DNA of 64,000 bases from Amycolatopsis jiangsuensis (GCF_014204865.1 NZ_JACHMG010000001.1:6722501-6786500); one strand, 5' to 3'; shown: positions 25,702 through 34,855, counted from the stretch's first letter. Numbers and translations are program-made. The notes: generated from the sequence alone by a model not told the origin.

Positions 25702-27374
25702 CCCACCCGGTGCTCGCTCGCGCGGCAGACGAAGCATGGGCACACGTGCTGGCGACCCAGCCGGAGTTCGCGTTGCGCGACAGCCGGCCGGTCGAGCAGC
25801 TGCCGCGCGGGTCGATCGAGGAGGCGCAGCGGGAAGCCGCGCTGGGCCGGTCGGTCCGGGCCCGGCTGGCGGGTATCGACGCCACCACGCTGTCCCCGGA
25901 CGACCGGAACACTCTCGCGCTGCTGAACCATCTGGGCACCGAATGGGGCGCTGCCGAGGAAAGCTGGTGGTGGCAGTTCCCGGTCGCGCCCTATCAGGCT
26001 TATGCCCTGGCTTCCTACGGCAGGCAGATCCTGCAGCCCTTTTCGCCGGCCGACGCCGCCGAGGTCGACCGCTATCTCTCGCTGGCCACCGACCTCGCCG
26101 GGTGGGCACGCGGCGCGCGGGAAAAGTTGGTCCGCCAAGCGGAACGGGGCTGGGGCGTACCGCAAGCGGCACTCGAAGGCTTCGTCACGACGGTCCGTGG
26201 GCACCGCGCCGGTGCCACGCAATGGCTCCGGCCCGGCGAGCTTCCTGAGCTCGGCCAAGCCGATCGTGGCCGGCTGACCGACGGCGTCGAGAAAATCCTC
26301 TCCGGTGAAGTCCTGCCTGCGTTCGACGCGTTGCTGGAGTATCTGACCGGGCCGGCGGAGCGCACCGCGGTCGACGGAGTCGGGCTCGCCCAGTATCCCG
26401 GAGGGGAGTCCGCTTACCGCCGTCTCGTCGAAAGCTACGCGACGTACGCGATCAGTCCCGAGCAAGTGCACGAACTCGGCCTGGAGCAGGTCGCTCTGCT
26501 GGACGAGCAGATGGCCCAGGCGCGCGCGGAGGCCGGATTCGACGGTGGGGAAGGGCAATACCGGAAGGTCTTGGAAGCCGACCCGCGGTTTCACGCGGCG
26601 GATCCCGGCGCGGTCGAGGCGGCGTACCGCAAGCACCTCGCCGTGGTGGAACCGGTCGTCGGCCGATGGTTCCGCACGCTGCCGCGGGCCGCGTACGACG
26701 TGCAGCGGCTCGACGCGGAGCTCGAGGCGGGCATGTCCTTCGGCTACTACGAGACGCCGACCCCGCAGGTCCCGGTGGGCCGGTACCGCTACAACGGATC
26801 GGGGTTGGACACTCGCTCGCAGCTCAACGCCGCACCGCTGATCCTCCACGAGCTCGTTCCGGGGCACCACTTCCACCTCGCCCGACAGGCCGAGGACACC
26901 AGCCTGCACCCGATCCGTGGCCGGCTGGCGCCGCTGATGCTCGGCGCCTACACCGAGGGCTGGGGCGAGTACGCGGCTTCGCTCGGGTTCGAAATGGGCG
27001 TGTACAACGATCCTTGGGACCGTTACGGGGCATACGTGCACCAGCGGTTCGTGGCGCAGCGGCTGGTCGTGGACACCGGGCTGAACCTGTACGGCTGGTC
27101 ACGAGAGAAGGCCGGGGAGTTTCTGGCCGCGAAGACGATGGAGTCGCCGCAGCAGGTCCGCACCGAGGTGCTGCGGTACTCCACGGACATGCCCGGCCAG
27201 GCCCTGGGCTACCGCCTCGGCTGGTGCAAACTGTGGCAACTGCGCGAACGGGCGGCCGACGCACTGGGCGCGGACTTCGACGTCCGCGACTACCACGAAC
27301 TGGTCCTGGGCGCCGGTGCGTTGCCGTTCACCGCGGTCGAGGCGAACGTGGAACGGTGGATCACCGGCCACTGA
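25698..27374 (+). CDS. DUF885 family metallopeptidase-like protein
   Basis: The 558-residue protein starts at GTG 25698, which overlaps the stop of the preceding peptidase (GTGA). It belongs to the DUF885 family, related to zincin carboxypeptidases. The metal motif reads HELVPGHHFH (from about residue 385) in place of the HExxH form, and the third ligand is probably the Glu in AYTEGWGEY (about residue 420). It is likely a zinc-dependent peptidase acting together with the DPP-IV-like enzyme. The coupled arrangement supports a joint role in oligopeptide breakdown. Confidence 0.85.
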   Translation: MTHPVLARAADEAWAHVLATQPEFALRDSRPVEQLPRGSIEEAQREAALGRSVRARLAGIDATTLSPDDRNTLALLNHLGTEWGAAEESWWWQFPVAPYQAYALASYGRQILQPFSPADAAEVDRYLSLATDLAGWARGAREKLVRQAERGWGVPQAALEGFVTTVRGHRAGATQWLRPGELPELGQADRGRLTDGVEKILSGEVLPAFDALLEYLTGPAERTAVDGVGLAQYPGGESAYRRLVESYATYAISPEQVHELGLEQVALLDEQMAQARAEAGFDGGEGQYRKVLEADPRFHAADPGAVEAAYRKHLAVVEPVVGRWFRTLPRAAYDVQRLDAELEAGMSFGYYETPTPQVPVGRYRYNGSGLDTRSQLNAAPLILHELVPGHHFHLARQAEDTSLHPIRGRLAPLMLGAYTEGWGEYAASLGFEMGVYNDPWDRYGAYVHQRFVAQRLVVDTGLNLYGWSREKAGEFLAAKTMESPQQVRTEVLRYSTDMPGQALGYRLGWCKLWQLRERAADALGADFDVRDYHELVLGAGALPFTAVEANVERWITGH

Positions 27375-27412
27375 CGCCACTGACGCTCATGCGCCGAAAC
27401 GCGCCGAGCCGG

Positions 27413-28273
27413 TCAGCCGCGAGGCACGGGTGCCTCGGTCACCAGGATCCGGGCCGACCGGCGTTGCTGCACCGCCTGCATCTGGTCGACGCCCTCGAAC
27501 TCGTTGCAGAGCAGGAACAACTGCTTGCCGTCCGGGCCGCCGAGGGTGCAGGCGAAGCACGCGGGGTCGGTCTCCACCCGATGGGTGACCTCGCCGCCTT
27601 CGAGTACCCGGACACAGGCGCCGGCCGCGGCGTCCGGGTTGCCGGTGTGCGCGGCGGTGTCGGCCGTCTGGACCCAGATGCCCGAGTCCGCGTCCACGCA
27701 GATGCCGTCCGGGCCGAGGCCTTCGGCCCACGTCCGGCGGCCGCCGAGTGAGCCGTCCTCGCGGATGTCGAACGCGGTCAGCCGTCCGGCGAACGATTCG
27801 GAGACGACCAGCGTGGCGCCGTCCGGGGTGACGACCATGCCGTTGGGGAATTCGAGGCCACCGGCCACCCGCCGGTGACCCCCGTCCGGCTCGACGAGGT
27901 CGATCCAGCCGGGTTCCGGCGCCCCGCCACCGAGGAAGTCGAAGTCGAAGCCGTTGATGTACACGCGGCCCCGCGGATCGACCACGATTTCACCGCAGCT
28001 GCGCGCGCAGTGCGTCACCTGGGTGCCGTCGGTTTCCTGGCGGGTCAGGGTCGGGCCGGTGGTGAGCATCCGTCCGTCGGGCAGCCAGTCGATCGCCCAG
28101 CCCATCTGTTTCGGCCCCTCCGCCATCACCTCGGCCGTACCGTCCGCGTCGACGGCGATGACCTCCCCGGCGCCCCAGTGCGCGAACCACAACCGCTCGT
28201 CGTGCCACCGAGCGGATTCGACCATGGCGAAACCGGTGAGCAGAGTCCGCGGCGGAGCCAGGCGTTCGACCAT
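27413..28273 (-). CDS. SMP-30/gluconolactonase-like protein
   Basis: The 286-residue protein starts at ATG 28273 (AGGATC site); a longer frame adds an Arg-rich tail and is rejected. It is a six-bladed SMP-30/gluconolactonase/LRE propeller: VESARWHDE near residue 20 (metal-binding Glu), INGFDFD (about 106) and FPNGMVVTPDG (about 142), then DGICVDADSGIWV (about 190). Such enzymes hydrolyse sugar or other lactones with a divalent metal. Its gene converges on the DUF885 gene and has no close functional partner. Confidence 0.85.
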   Translation of the reverse strand: MVERLAPPRTLLTGFAMVESARWHDERLWFAHWGAGEVIAVDADGTAEVMAEGPKQMGWAIDWLPDGRMLTTGPTLTRQETDGTQVTHCARSCGEIVVDPRGRVYINGFDFDFLGGGAPEPGWIDLVEPDGGHRRVAGGLEFPNGMVVTPDGATLVVSESFAGRLTAFDIREDGSLGGRRTWAEGLGPDGICVDADSGIWVQTADTAAHTGNPDAAAGACVRVLEGGEVTHRVETDPACFACTLGGPDGKQLFLLCNEFEGVDQMQAVQQRRSARILVTEAPVPRG

Positions 28274-28412
28274 GGCCGACGATCCTACGCCGACCCGAGC
28301 GCCACGCGGCCCGAAACGGTGAAACACCGCCGGGACCGGCGCACCTTCTCGCATCAGGCGAGTGCCCCGCCTGCCCGGATCGGCTGCCGGCAGACGGGTC
28401 GCCTCCGGACGG

Positions 28413-29054
28413 TCAGCCGCCGGACGAGGCCATGGCGATGATGGCTCCCCGGGTGCGGGCGATGGCCTGCCGTACGGCGGGGCTGATGTTCTGGCCTTCC
28501 GAGATCTCCCGCATCTGTGCCTTGACCTGGCCGCGTTCCCCTTCGGGCACTGCCTTCCGCCACAGTTTTCCGCTGTAGAGCAGACCGATCAGAGCTGCGG
28601 TGCGGTCATCCGCCGGCTGTCCTTTCACGACCGTCTCGGCGAGCCGGGCGCGCACCTCCGCCTCGGCCGCGCCTTCCCGCTGGGGATACCGGTGTGTCGG
28701 GAACACGCCGAGTACCCGTGCCCGCTCCTGGTGCAGGACCCCGCGTTCCACGAGCGCGGCGATGGCTGCGCGGGAAGCGCTCCGGCGGGTACGGCGCAAT
28801 GCCTTGGCCACCTTGGTGTTCTTGCCGCGGGTGATCGCCTCCAGCGTCCGGTCCAGGTGCGGGGTGCCGGTCGGGGTGGGCTGCACGACGGTGATCACGT
28901 CGTCGTCGCCGACGGTGATTCGTTGTGCGAGCACGAGGTCGACGAGACACGCACCGGCCACGGCGTAGTCGACACCCAGGCGCGACGCGCCAGCCCCCTT
29001 CTCGTCGTCGAGTGCGATCAGCACGACTTCCTCGGCGATGGTCAGTTCGGGCAC
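28413..29054 (-). CDS. GPP34 (GOLPH3/Vps74) family protein
   Basis: The 213-residue protein starts at GTG 29054; the AGGA site eight bases upstream decides the start. It is a helical GPP34 domain (ELTIAEEVVLIALDDEKG at the N-terminus, DRTLEAITRG near residue 75), the bacterial counterpart of the phosphoinositide-binding GOLPH3/Vps74. Actinobacteria carry many copies whose role is unknown; a membrane-associated or stress-related role is often guessed. It is 35 bp downstream of the lipoprotein esterase on the same strand, so co-transcription is likely. Confidence 0.85.
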   Translation of the reverse strand: MPELTIAEEVVLIALDDEKGAGASRLGVDYAVAGACLVDLVLAQRITVGDDDVITVVQPTPTGTPHLDRTLEAITRGKNTKVAKALRRTRRSASRAAIAALVERGVLHQERARVLGVFPTHRYPQREGAAEAEVRARLAETVVKGQPADDRTAALIGLLYSGKLWRKAVPEGERGQVKAQMREISEGQNISPAVRQAIARTRGAIIAMASSGG

Positions 29055-29089
29055 AGGCAAAGTCCTTTCTCGGAGTGACGGAGGTGCGA

Positions 29090-30694
29090 TCAGCGGGCGT
29101 CGAATTCCGCCCAGAAACGGCAGTGGTCCTGTGTTGCCAGATCGACCGGATGAATGCCACCGGCACCCGGGGCCAGCGCCTGGACGTACGGCGGATGCGC
29201 ACCCGGGCGGAACCGTGACCACGACGGGGCGTCCGGCGCCCGCGGGACGCCGGAGGCCGCGAAACCCGCCCAGTAGCCGATCATCCGGTCGGACAGCCGT
29301 TGCTGCTCCGGCGTGAACTCCGGCGCCCGGCCCTGGAGGTCGAACAGCGACCACAGGTCTGACGCGTGCTGTGCTCCCATCGGCATTTTCGGCGGCAACG
29401 GGGAAAGCAGTGGCGGGGCGGGGTCGGCGAATTCGTACTGGTACACCGGAACACGTCGCGCCAGGTCGCCCGCGGTGCGGTACTGGGTGCACGCCCATTT
29501 GCGGTCCGTGGTGAGCGCGGCCCAGGCCAGCGCGGCCGAATCGTAGGCTGCCCGCGGGTATTCGGCCTCGACCGCGGCCCGGTCGGTGCCGAAGGTCTCG
29601 CTCATCACCGCCTGGTAGGTCTGTTCGGTCATGGGCTCACCCGCGTCGTAGAACGAGGTGGACTGGGTCATCTCGTCGTGGGTGTTCCCGGACAGCACAG
29701 GAACCCGGTGTACCCGTCCACTGTGGACGGCCGTGGCCGGGTCCTCGGGCAGCAGCGGTGTGCCATACGCGGGTTGGATGAACTTCCCGAGCTGTGGCAG
29801 CAACGCGTCCACCGGGAGTCCACGCAGGCAGGAAAGGACGGCCGCGTTGTCGGTGCCGGTACAACCGAGTTCGGCCGCGGCCTTGTCGCCCTGGGCTTCG
29901 AGCGCGGGCAGCGGTTCGTAGATCGCATCGGCCGGCTGCCCGCGGTACTCGAAGTTGCCGAGCCAGCTCGTCGCGCACGAACCGCTCTGCAACACCGCCT
30001 TGTCGAACAGGCCGGTCGCGGCCGGCGAGGTCAGGTGCGCGCAGGCGCTGATCGCACCGGCGGACTGGCCGGCCACCGTGACGTTGCCGGGGTCGCCGCC
30101 GAACCGCGCGGCGTTTCGGTGCACCCAAGCCATCGCCGCCTGCTGGTCGCGCAGGCCGAAGGTGCCCGACCCGGGAAGCCCGGGATGGCCGAAGAAGCCG
30201 AACACGCCGAGCCGGTAGTTGATCGTCACGACGACCAGGTCCCCGCGTTCGGCCAGCCGGCGTGCGTCGTAGTTGCTGCCGGCGCCCTGGAAGAAGCCAC
30301 CGCCGTGAATCCACACCACCACCGGCTTGGGTTTCACCGATTCGTGGGACGGTGCGGTGACGTTGAGGTACAGGCAGTCCTCGCTCTTGCTGCCGCTCGG
30401 AATCTCGGTCGGGCCCTGGGCGCACGCGGAGCCGGGATGGGTCCCGTCCCGCTCCGCTGTCCAGTGGGCCGCCGGTTTCGGGTCCTGCCAGCGCAACGCG
30501 CCGACCGGAGGCGCGGCGTACGGGATTCCTTGAAAAGTCCGTACTCCGCCGGAAACCGTGCCGCGCACCGGCCCACCCTCGGTGTGCACGAGCGCGTCGT
30601 CCGGTACCGCGCCGGCGGCCGTGCCGCACCCGCCGATCCCGATTCCGGCCGCGGCGACGAGCGCCAGTGCCGCCTGGTGTTTCCCTCGCATCAC
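29090..30694 (-). CDS. Type-B carboxylesterase lipoprotein
   Basis: The 534-residue protein starts at GTG 30694, nine bases after a perfect AGGAGG; an ATG follows directly. A lipoprotein signal ends in GIGGC (Cys23). The rest is a full carboxylesterase/para-nitrobenzyl esterase domain: EDCLYLNV near residue 108, oxyanion loop HGGGF (about 130), nucleophile Ser211 in GQSAG, Glu near 340 and a C-terminal His. It should be tethered outside the cytoplasm and hydrolyse carboxylic esters. Its ribosome site overlaps the stop of the upstream hydrolase gene, placing it in a four-gene run. Confidence 0.9.
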   Translation of the reverse strand: MMRGKHQAALALVAAAGIGIGGCGTAAGAVPDDALVHTEGGPVRGTVSGGVRTFQGIPYAAPPVGALRWQDPKPAAHWTAERDGTHPGSACAQGPTEIPSGSKSEDCLYLNVTAPSHESVKPKPVVVWIHGGGFFQGAGSNYDARRLAERGDLVVVTINYRLGVFGFFGHPGLPGSGTFGLRDQQAAMAWVHRNAARFGGDPGNVTVAGQSAGAISACAHLTSPAATGLFDKAVLQSGSCATSWLGNFEYRGQPADAIYEPLPALEAQGDKAAAELGCTGTDNAAVLSCLRGLPVDALLPQLGKFIQPAYGTPLLPEDPATAVHSGRVHRVPVLSGNTHDEMTQSTSFYDAGEPMTEQTYQAVMSETFGTDRAAVEAEYPRAAYDSAALAWAALTTDRKWACTQYRTAGDLARRVPVYQYEFADPAPPLLSPLPPKMPMGAQHASDLWSLFDLQGRAPEFTPEQQRLSDRMIGYWAGFAASGVPRAPDAPSWSRFRPGAHPPYVQALAPGAGGIHPVDLATQDHCRFWAEFDAR

Positions 30695-30707
30695 GATCAG
30701 GTTCCTC

Positions 30708-31586
30708 CTACTCCGGCCGTCCGGCCAGTTCAGCGAGGACGGCGACCAGTTCCGGCCGGTGGAACGGGCCGACGTGCGGCGCCGCGATGTCGCGTACGTC
30801 GGTCGGGTTGTCCGGGGTGAGGCGATCGGCCTCGGCGATGAACCGGTCCTGGAGCGCGGGCGGGATCAACCGGTCCTCGGTGAACCGCACGTACGTGCGC
30901 GGAATCCGGCCCCAGGTGTGCGCCTCGCCCCGGGCCTCGGACCGCGGGATGGTGGCGGTCTCATCCGGTTCGAGCACAGCGGCGAGCCGGCGCACGGCGT
31001 CGTCGGTGAAGTCGCCCGCCAGACAGCGCTTGATGGCCGACAGGGCAGCCGGGTCCGCCGACCGCCAGTTGAGCCTGCTGACGCCCAACGCCGCCGGATC
31101 GCCGACCTTCAGCGCTTCGATCAGGTGCAGCAGGCTCTCGCTGTTCTCCGGGGTTTCCAGGTACGACACCATGTTCGGCAGGTCGACGCAGCAGTACGCG
31201 GCGACGTAGACGACCCGCTCGAGCAGTTCGGGTACCGCGTTGCCGACGCGGCTCACGGTGACGCCGCCCTGGCTGGAACCGACCAGGATCACCGGCCCGA
31301 GGCGGCGCGCGCGGCGCACCACCCGTACTACGTGGTCGACGTAGTCGTCGATGGTGAAGCCGGCCAGCGGAGAAGGTTCGGTCGCCAGCGCTTCGAGATC
31401 CTGCGGCGCCTGGTAAGCGTGGGGGATGAACTGCCGGTCCCCGTGTCCGGGCAGGTCGAGCGCGAGGCACCGGTGCCCGCGCAGGGTCAGCTCGGTGATC
31501 AGCCCGGTCCACCCGTAGGCGTTCGCATTGGTGCCGTGGATGAACACCAGCGTCGGTCGCCGCCCCGCACTTTCCTCGGTGGCCAT
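30708..31586 (-). CDS. Alpha/beta hydrolase
   Basis: The 292-residue protein (ATG 31586; the alternative ATG 31622 overlaps the GNAT stop as ATGA but lacks a ribosome site) is an alpha/beta hydrolase of the EstC/salicylate-esterase-like group: FIHGTNANAYGW near the N-terminus, nucleophile in GSSQGG (about residue 107) and a C-terminal His (AAPHVGPFHRPE). It lies between the GNAT and the esterase genes on the same strand. The substrate is unknown. Confidence 0.85.
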   Translation of the reverse strand: MATEESAGRRPTLVFIHGTNANAYGWTGLITELTLRGHRCLALDLPGHGDRQFIPHAYQAPQDLEALATEPSPLAGFTIDDYVDHVVRVVRRARRLGPVILVGSSQGGVTVSRVGNAVPELLERVVYVAAYCCVDLPNMVSYLETPENSESLLHLIEALKVGDPAALGVSRLNWRSADPAALSAIKRCLAGDFTDDAVRRLAAVLEPDETATIPRSEARGEAHTWGRIPRTYVRFTEDRLIPPALQDRFIAEADRLTPDNPTDVRDIAAPHVGPFHRPELVAVLAELAGRPE

Positions 31587-31618
31587 GGGTTTCTCGCTTT
31601 CTGGCAGTCGTACGGTGG

Positions 31619-32182
31619 TCATCGGGCGGGCTCGCGCCACATCGGCCACAGCACCGGGCCGCCGGCCAGGCGAACCGGGGCGCCGAGGTCCGCGAATCCG
31701 TGCCGCTGGTAGAGCGCGCGGCTTCGGGCCGAACTGGCTTCGAGGTAGGCGCCGAGCCCGTCGGCGTCCGCTCGCGCCAGCCGGTCGCGCACCATCGCCG
31801 AGCCGAGGCCGCCGCCCTGGTGCCCGGTCGCGACGCCCATGCAGAACAGGTAGAGGTGTGGTCTGCCGGCGGGATGCCGCGGTGCCAGCATTCGGCCCAG
31901 CTCCCGCAACCGCGAGCCGATCTCCCCGGACGGTGGTTCGACGGTGGCGCCGGACGCGGGGAGGAGGTGCCACACCGCGGCACTGGCAGCGTCGCCGATC
32001 AGGTAGGTCTCCGCGGCGGAGTGGGTGAGCTGCTGGAGGTAGAAGCGGGTCTGGAGCCGGACGCGCTGTCGCAGGTCGGGAAAGAGCCAACGGGCGAGGG
32101 GGTCACCGGAGAACGCCTCGCTCAGCACGGCCACCACCGCGTCCTGGTCCTCGACGCGCGCTCGCCGGATTGGTGCGGACAT
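31619..32182 (-). CDS. GNAT family N-acetyltransferase
   Basis: The 187-residue protein has the GNAT acetyl-CoA-binding motif (GVATGHQGGGLGSAMV, about residues 115-130, matching Q/RxxGxG/A) and a C-terminal ASSARSRALYQRHGF block. It is the first gene of a likely operon (GNAT, hydrolase, esterase, GPP34) that diverges from the GntR-TetR hybrid regulator. GNAT enzymes acetylate amines on antibiotics, proteins or small molecules. With a dedicated repressor and esterases next to it, a detoxification role is plausible. Confidence 0.85.
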   Translation of the reverse strand: MSAPIRRARVEDQDAVVAVLSEAFSGDPLARWLFPDLRQRVRLQTRFYLQQLTHSAAETYLIGDAASAAVWHLLPASGATVEPPSGEIGSRLRELGRMLAPRHPAGRPHLYLFCMGVATGHQGGGLGSAMVRDRLARADADGLGAYLEASSARSRALYQRHGFADLGAPVRLAGGPVLWPMWREPAR

Positions 32183-32208
32183 CCACGTTCCCCCTGCTAC
32201 CGTGTGCG

Positions 32209-32241
32209 TACGGTGTATCGAACAGCTCGAGTACAGTGTAT
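32209..32241. promoter_or_regulatory. Two TACRGTGTAT direct repeats upstream of GNAT gene
   Basis: TACGGTGTAT (32209-32218) and TACAGTGTAT (32232-32241) repeat with a 23-bp period within the divergent spacer, 27-60 bp upstream of the GNAT start. Such GTGTA-type sequences are common half-sites of actinobacterial TetR-like repressors. They are candidate targets of the TetR domain of the hybrid regulator. Confidence 0.5.
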
Positions 32242-32286
32242 GCGTGGCTCGAGCGATTTCAACGCGATAGCGCAGTAAAAGGAAAG

Positions 32287-32319
32287 AAGTGTCCTAGTAA
32301 GCTGGGAAGTGAACTAGTA
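32287..32319. promoter_or_regulatory. Two AAGTGNNCTAGTA direct repeats upstream of hybrid regulator
   Basis: AAGTGTCCTAGTA (32287-32299) and AAGTGAACTAGTA (32307-32319) repeat with a 20-bp period just before the regulator gene in a markedly AT-rich stretch. The CTAGTA core resembles GntR-type (YtrA/FadR-like) operators and can also serve as -10 sequence. Candidate autoregulatory site for the GntR domain. Confidence 0.55.
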
Positions 32320-32359
32320 CATTTTGTGATGAGGTTGATGTCTCGGACAGGAGGTGGTC

Positions 32360-33424
32360 ATGCCGTCGGCGTCCCGTCCGGACCCGCCTTATCTGCGCAT
32401 CGCCGCGGAGATCGGCGAGAAGATCCGCTCCGGCGAACTCCGGCCCGGCGCGCGGCTCCCGTCCGTCCGGCAGATCGCCGGCCGCTGGGGTGTCGCGGTG
32501 GCGACCGCGACGCGAGTGGTTGCCACCCTGCGCGACGAGGGACTGGTCGAAACGAAGGTCGGTGCCGGCACGGTGGTCAACCTGCGCCGGCCGCGGTCTG
32601 CGACTGTCCCGGATTCCCCTGTACCTGATTCCGCCGGCGGGGTGGACCGCGCCAGGCCCGGGGGAGAATCGACACTCCCCACCGACTCCACGAGCTTTGG
32701 CAGCCGCACAAACTCTGCCAGCACCACAAACCCGCCTCCACCGCAGTCGGCCGGTGTCGCCGCGCGGGCGCCGAAACGGGAGACGCTGCTTCGCCGGGCG
32801 ATCACCGTTGCTGATGTGGAGGGGCTGGGCGCGGTGTCCATGCGGCGGCTCGCGGCCGAACTCGGGGTCGGGCCGATGTCGTTGTACCGCTATGTCTCGA
32901 CCAAGGACGAACTGGTCACCGAGATGGCCGACGAGGTCATGCGCGAAGCGCTGCTGCCGGTGCCGGGGCCCGACGGGTGGCGGGCCAAGCTCGAATTCGC
33001 TGCCCGCGCGCAGTGGACGCTGTGCCGTCGGCATCCGTGGCTGGCCGGTGCGGTGTCGTTCACCCGGCCCGCGTTCGTGCCCGGCATGATGGCTCACACC
33101 GAATGGCTCCTGCGGGCCCTCGACGGACTCGGGCTGTCCATGACCACGCGGATGCACGAAGCTCTCGCGGTGCACTCGCTGGTCATCGCCGCCGCACTGT
33201 CCGAATCGGACGAACGGGAAGCCGAGCAGGAGACCGGTCTGACGCTCGCCCGGTGGCAGCATATCCAGCGGAAGCGAGCCGACGACCTGTTCGCCGGCGG
33301 CAGTTTCCCGCTGCTGGCGGTCGCGCACGAGGAAACGGTGCCGGATCTGGACGCATTGTTCGAGTACAGCCTGGCGCGGCACCTCGACGGTTTCGCCGTG
33401 CTGCTGCAGGAACACTGCGCCTGA
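32360..33424 (+). CDS. GntR-TetR hybrid transcriptional regulator
   Basis: The 354-residue protein starts at ATG 32360, five bases after a perfect AGGAGG. Residues 1-75 form a GntR winged helix (IRSGELRPGARLPSVRQIAG). A Pro/Ser/Thr-rich linker follows (about 76-135). Residues about 140-200 form a TetR helix-turn-helix (SMRRLAAELGVGPMSLYRYV), followed by a TetR C-terminal ligand domain. Two DNA-binding domains in one chain occur in some actinobacterial regulators but are unusual. It diverges from the GNAT-hydrolase-esterase-GPP34 run, with two different pairs of direct repeats between, one next to each gene. Confidence 0.9.
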   Translation: MPSASRPDPPYLRIAAEIGEKIRSGELRPGARLPSVRQIAGRWGVAVATATRVVATLRDEGLVETKVGAGTVVNLRRPRSATVPDSPVPDSAGGVDRARPGGESTLPTDSTSFGSRTNSASTTNPPPPQSAGVAARAPKRETLLRRAITVADVEGLGAVSMRRLAAELGVGPMSLYRYVSTKDELVTEMADEVMREALLPVPGPDGWRAKLEFAARAQWTLCRRHPWLAGAVSFTRPAFVPGMMAHTEWLLRALDGLGLSMTTRMHEALAVHSLVIAAALSESDEREAEQETGLTLARWQHIQRKRADDLFAGGSFPLLAVAHEETVPDLDALFEYSLARHLDGFAVLLQEHCA

Positions 33425-34855
33425 TCAGGTCCACTCCGGACGCGAGCTGCCCAGCTCCGGGATGGTGCGCGACCACCGCGGCGGCGTCTCGCTCATCCGG
33501 ATCACCGGGCCGAGGCTCTTGAGATCGCCGTAGCCGGAAGAATCGTCCACGACGGCGTAGCGCTCGAACTCGTCGGGGCGCAGCCGGCCCGGTGCACCGG
33601 AGAAGTCGTCGAGAAGACCCTGCCGCTGCACGAGCATCGCGGACTGGCACAGCGAAACCTGCACGTGGTACGAGCCGCCTTCGCGGGCCCGGCGGGCGAG
33701 GGCGAGCATGGCGCCGTAACCGCCGAGGAAACCGGTCAGGAAATCGCACAGGTACACCGGCGTCAGCTGCGGGCGCCCGGCGGTGCCCTGGATCTCGCAG
33801 CAGCCGGTCACGGCTTGGGCGACCTGGTCCCAGCCCGCGCGGGTGGCGAACGGGCCACCGGAGCCGAAGCAGTTGACGGTCACGTACACGACGCCGGGCC
33901 GCAGCTGCGCGAGGTCCTCGGGCCCGAAACCGTGCGCCGACATGCGGCCCGGCCGGTAGCCCTCGACGAACACGTCGGCGCCGGCGGCCAGTTCACGCAG
34001 CTTCGCGGCCTCGTCGGCCCGGGTGTAGTCGAGGTAGGTGCTGCGCTTGCCGTGACTGGTGTCGCGCACGAACGGCGGCACCTGCGGCAGCTGCGGCGCG
34101 GTCACCATCAGCACGTCCGCGCCGTGTTCGGCCAGGCTCAGCGCGGCGGTGGGACCGGCGAGAATGCGCGTCAGATCGAGTACGCGGACACCGGACAGCG
34201 GCTGGGTGGCCCGTGCCCCGCCGGACAGCGATTCCGGTTCGCTGTCACCGATTTTGGTGATCTCCACGACCGGGCGGGTGGCGAGGTGGGCGCCGTGCGG
34301 ATGCGCCAGCCACTCGGCGGGCGAGCGGACCACGCCGCCGCACGCGTCCGCCGCGGCGATGGCGTCCTCCAGATCGTCGGCCTTCCACTTCCGCACCGCG
34401 GCCCGCACCGATTCGGGCGTCGGCGAGCAGCGCAGCACGTCGAGCACGCGTCGTTCGAGGTGCGGAAGGTTGAAGTGCGGCAGGAAGAACCGGCCGTCCG
34501 CGGTCTCCCACGGCTGGGTCAGCGAGACCATGTGCTCCACATCGGGTGACAGCGGTACGGGGTGATACGCGCCGTCGGGACCGCGAACGAGCGTCATGTC
34601 TTCGCCGCCGAGCGCGGTCGCGGCGGCGGCACGGACGTCGACGCTGATCTGCTGACGGCGTCCGGTGCGCAGTTCCCACAGGTCGTTGGCAGCGACGGCA
34701 CGCGCGGCGAGTGCGTCGGCGAGCGTCGACCCGATCCGCAGCGGCGAGGCGAACAGCGGATCCGAGCCGGTGATCGTCACCTCGCCTGCGTCCGGGCGAG
34801 GAGCGTCACGCACGGTCATGAGCTCCTCGAACGCGCTGGGACTTGCCGATTTCAT
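33425..34855 (-). CDS. CaiB/BaiF-type (family III) CoA-transferase-like protein
   Basis: The 476-residue protein contains the family III CoA-transferase start motif GVRVLDLTRILAGPTAALSL, but only at about residue 218. The first 210 residues resemble the later part of a CaiB protein (RTGRRQQISVDV near 66, EWLAHPHG near 180), so the chain looks like a partial C-terminal domain placed before a partial N-terminal domain. At the position where formyl-CoA transferase has its catalytic Asp (VSMQDA) the second half reads VSLCQSA. It may therefore be a non-classical or inactive transferase. A LysR gene is divergent and probably its regulator. Confidence 0.8.
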   Translation of the reverse strand: MKSASPSAFEELMTVRDAPRPDAGEVTITGSDPLFASPLRIGSTLADALAARAVAANDLWELRTGRRQQISVDVRAAAATALGGEDMTLVRGPDGAYHPVPLSPDVEHMVSLTQPWETADGRFFLPHFNLPHLERRVLDVLRCSPTPESVRAAVRKWKADDLEDAIAAADACGGVVRSPAEWLAHPHGAHLATRPVVEITKIGDSEPESLSGGARATQPLSGVRVLDLTRILAGPTAALSLAEHGADVLMVTAPQLPQVPPFVRDTSHGKRSTYLDYTRADEAAKLRELAAGADVFVEGYRPGRMSAHGFGPEDLAQLRPGVVYVTVNCFGSGGPFATRAGWDQVAQAVTGCCEIQGTAGRPQLTPVYLCDFLTGFLGGYGAMLALARRAREGGSYHVQVSLCQSAMLVQRQGLLDDFSGAPGRLRPDEFERYAVVDDSSGYGDLKSLGPVIRMSETPPRWSRTIPELGSSRPEWT

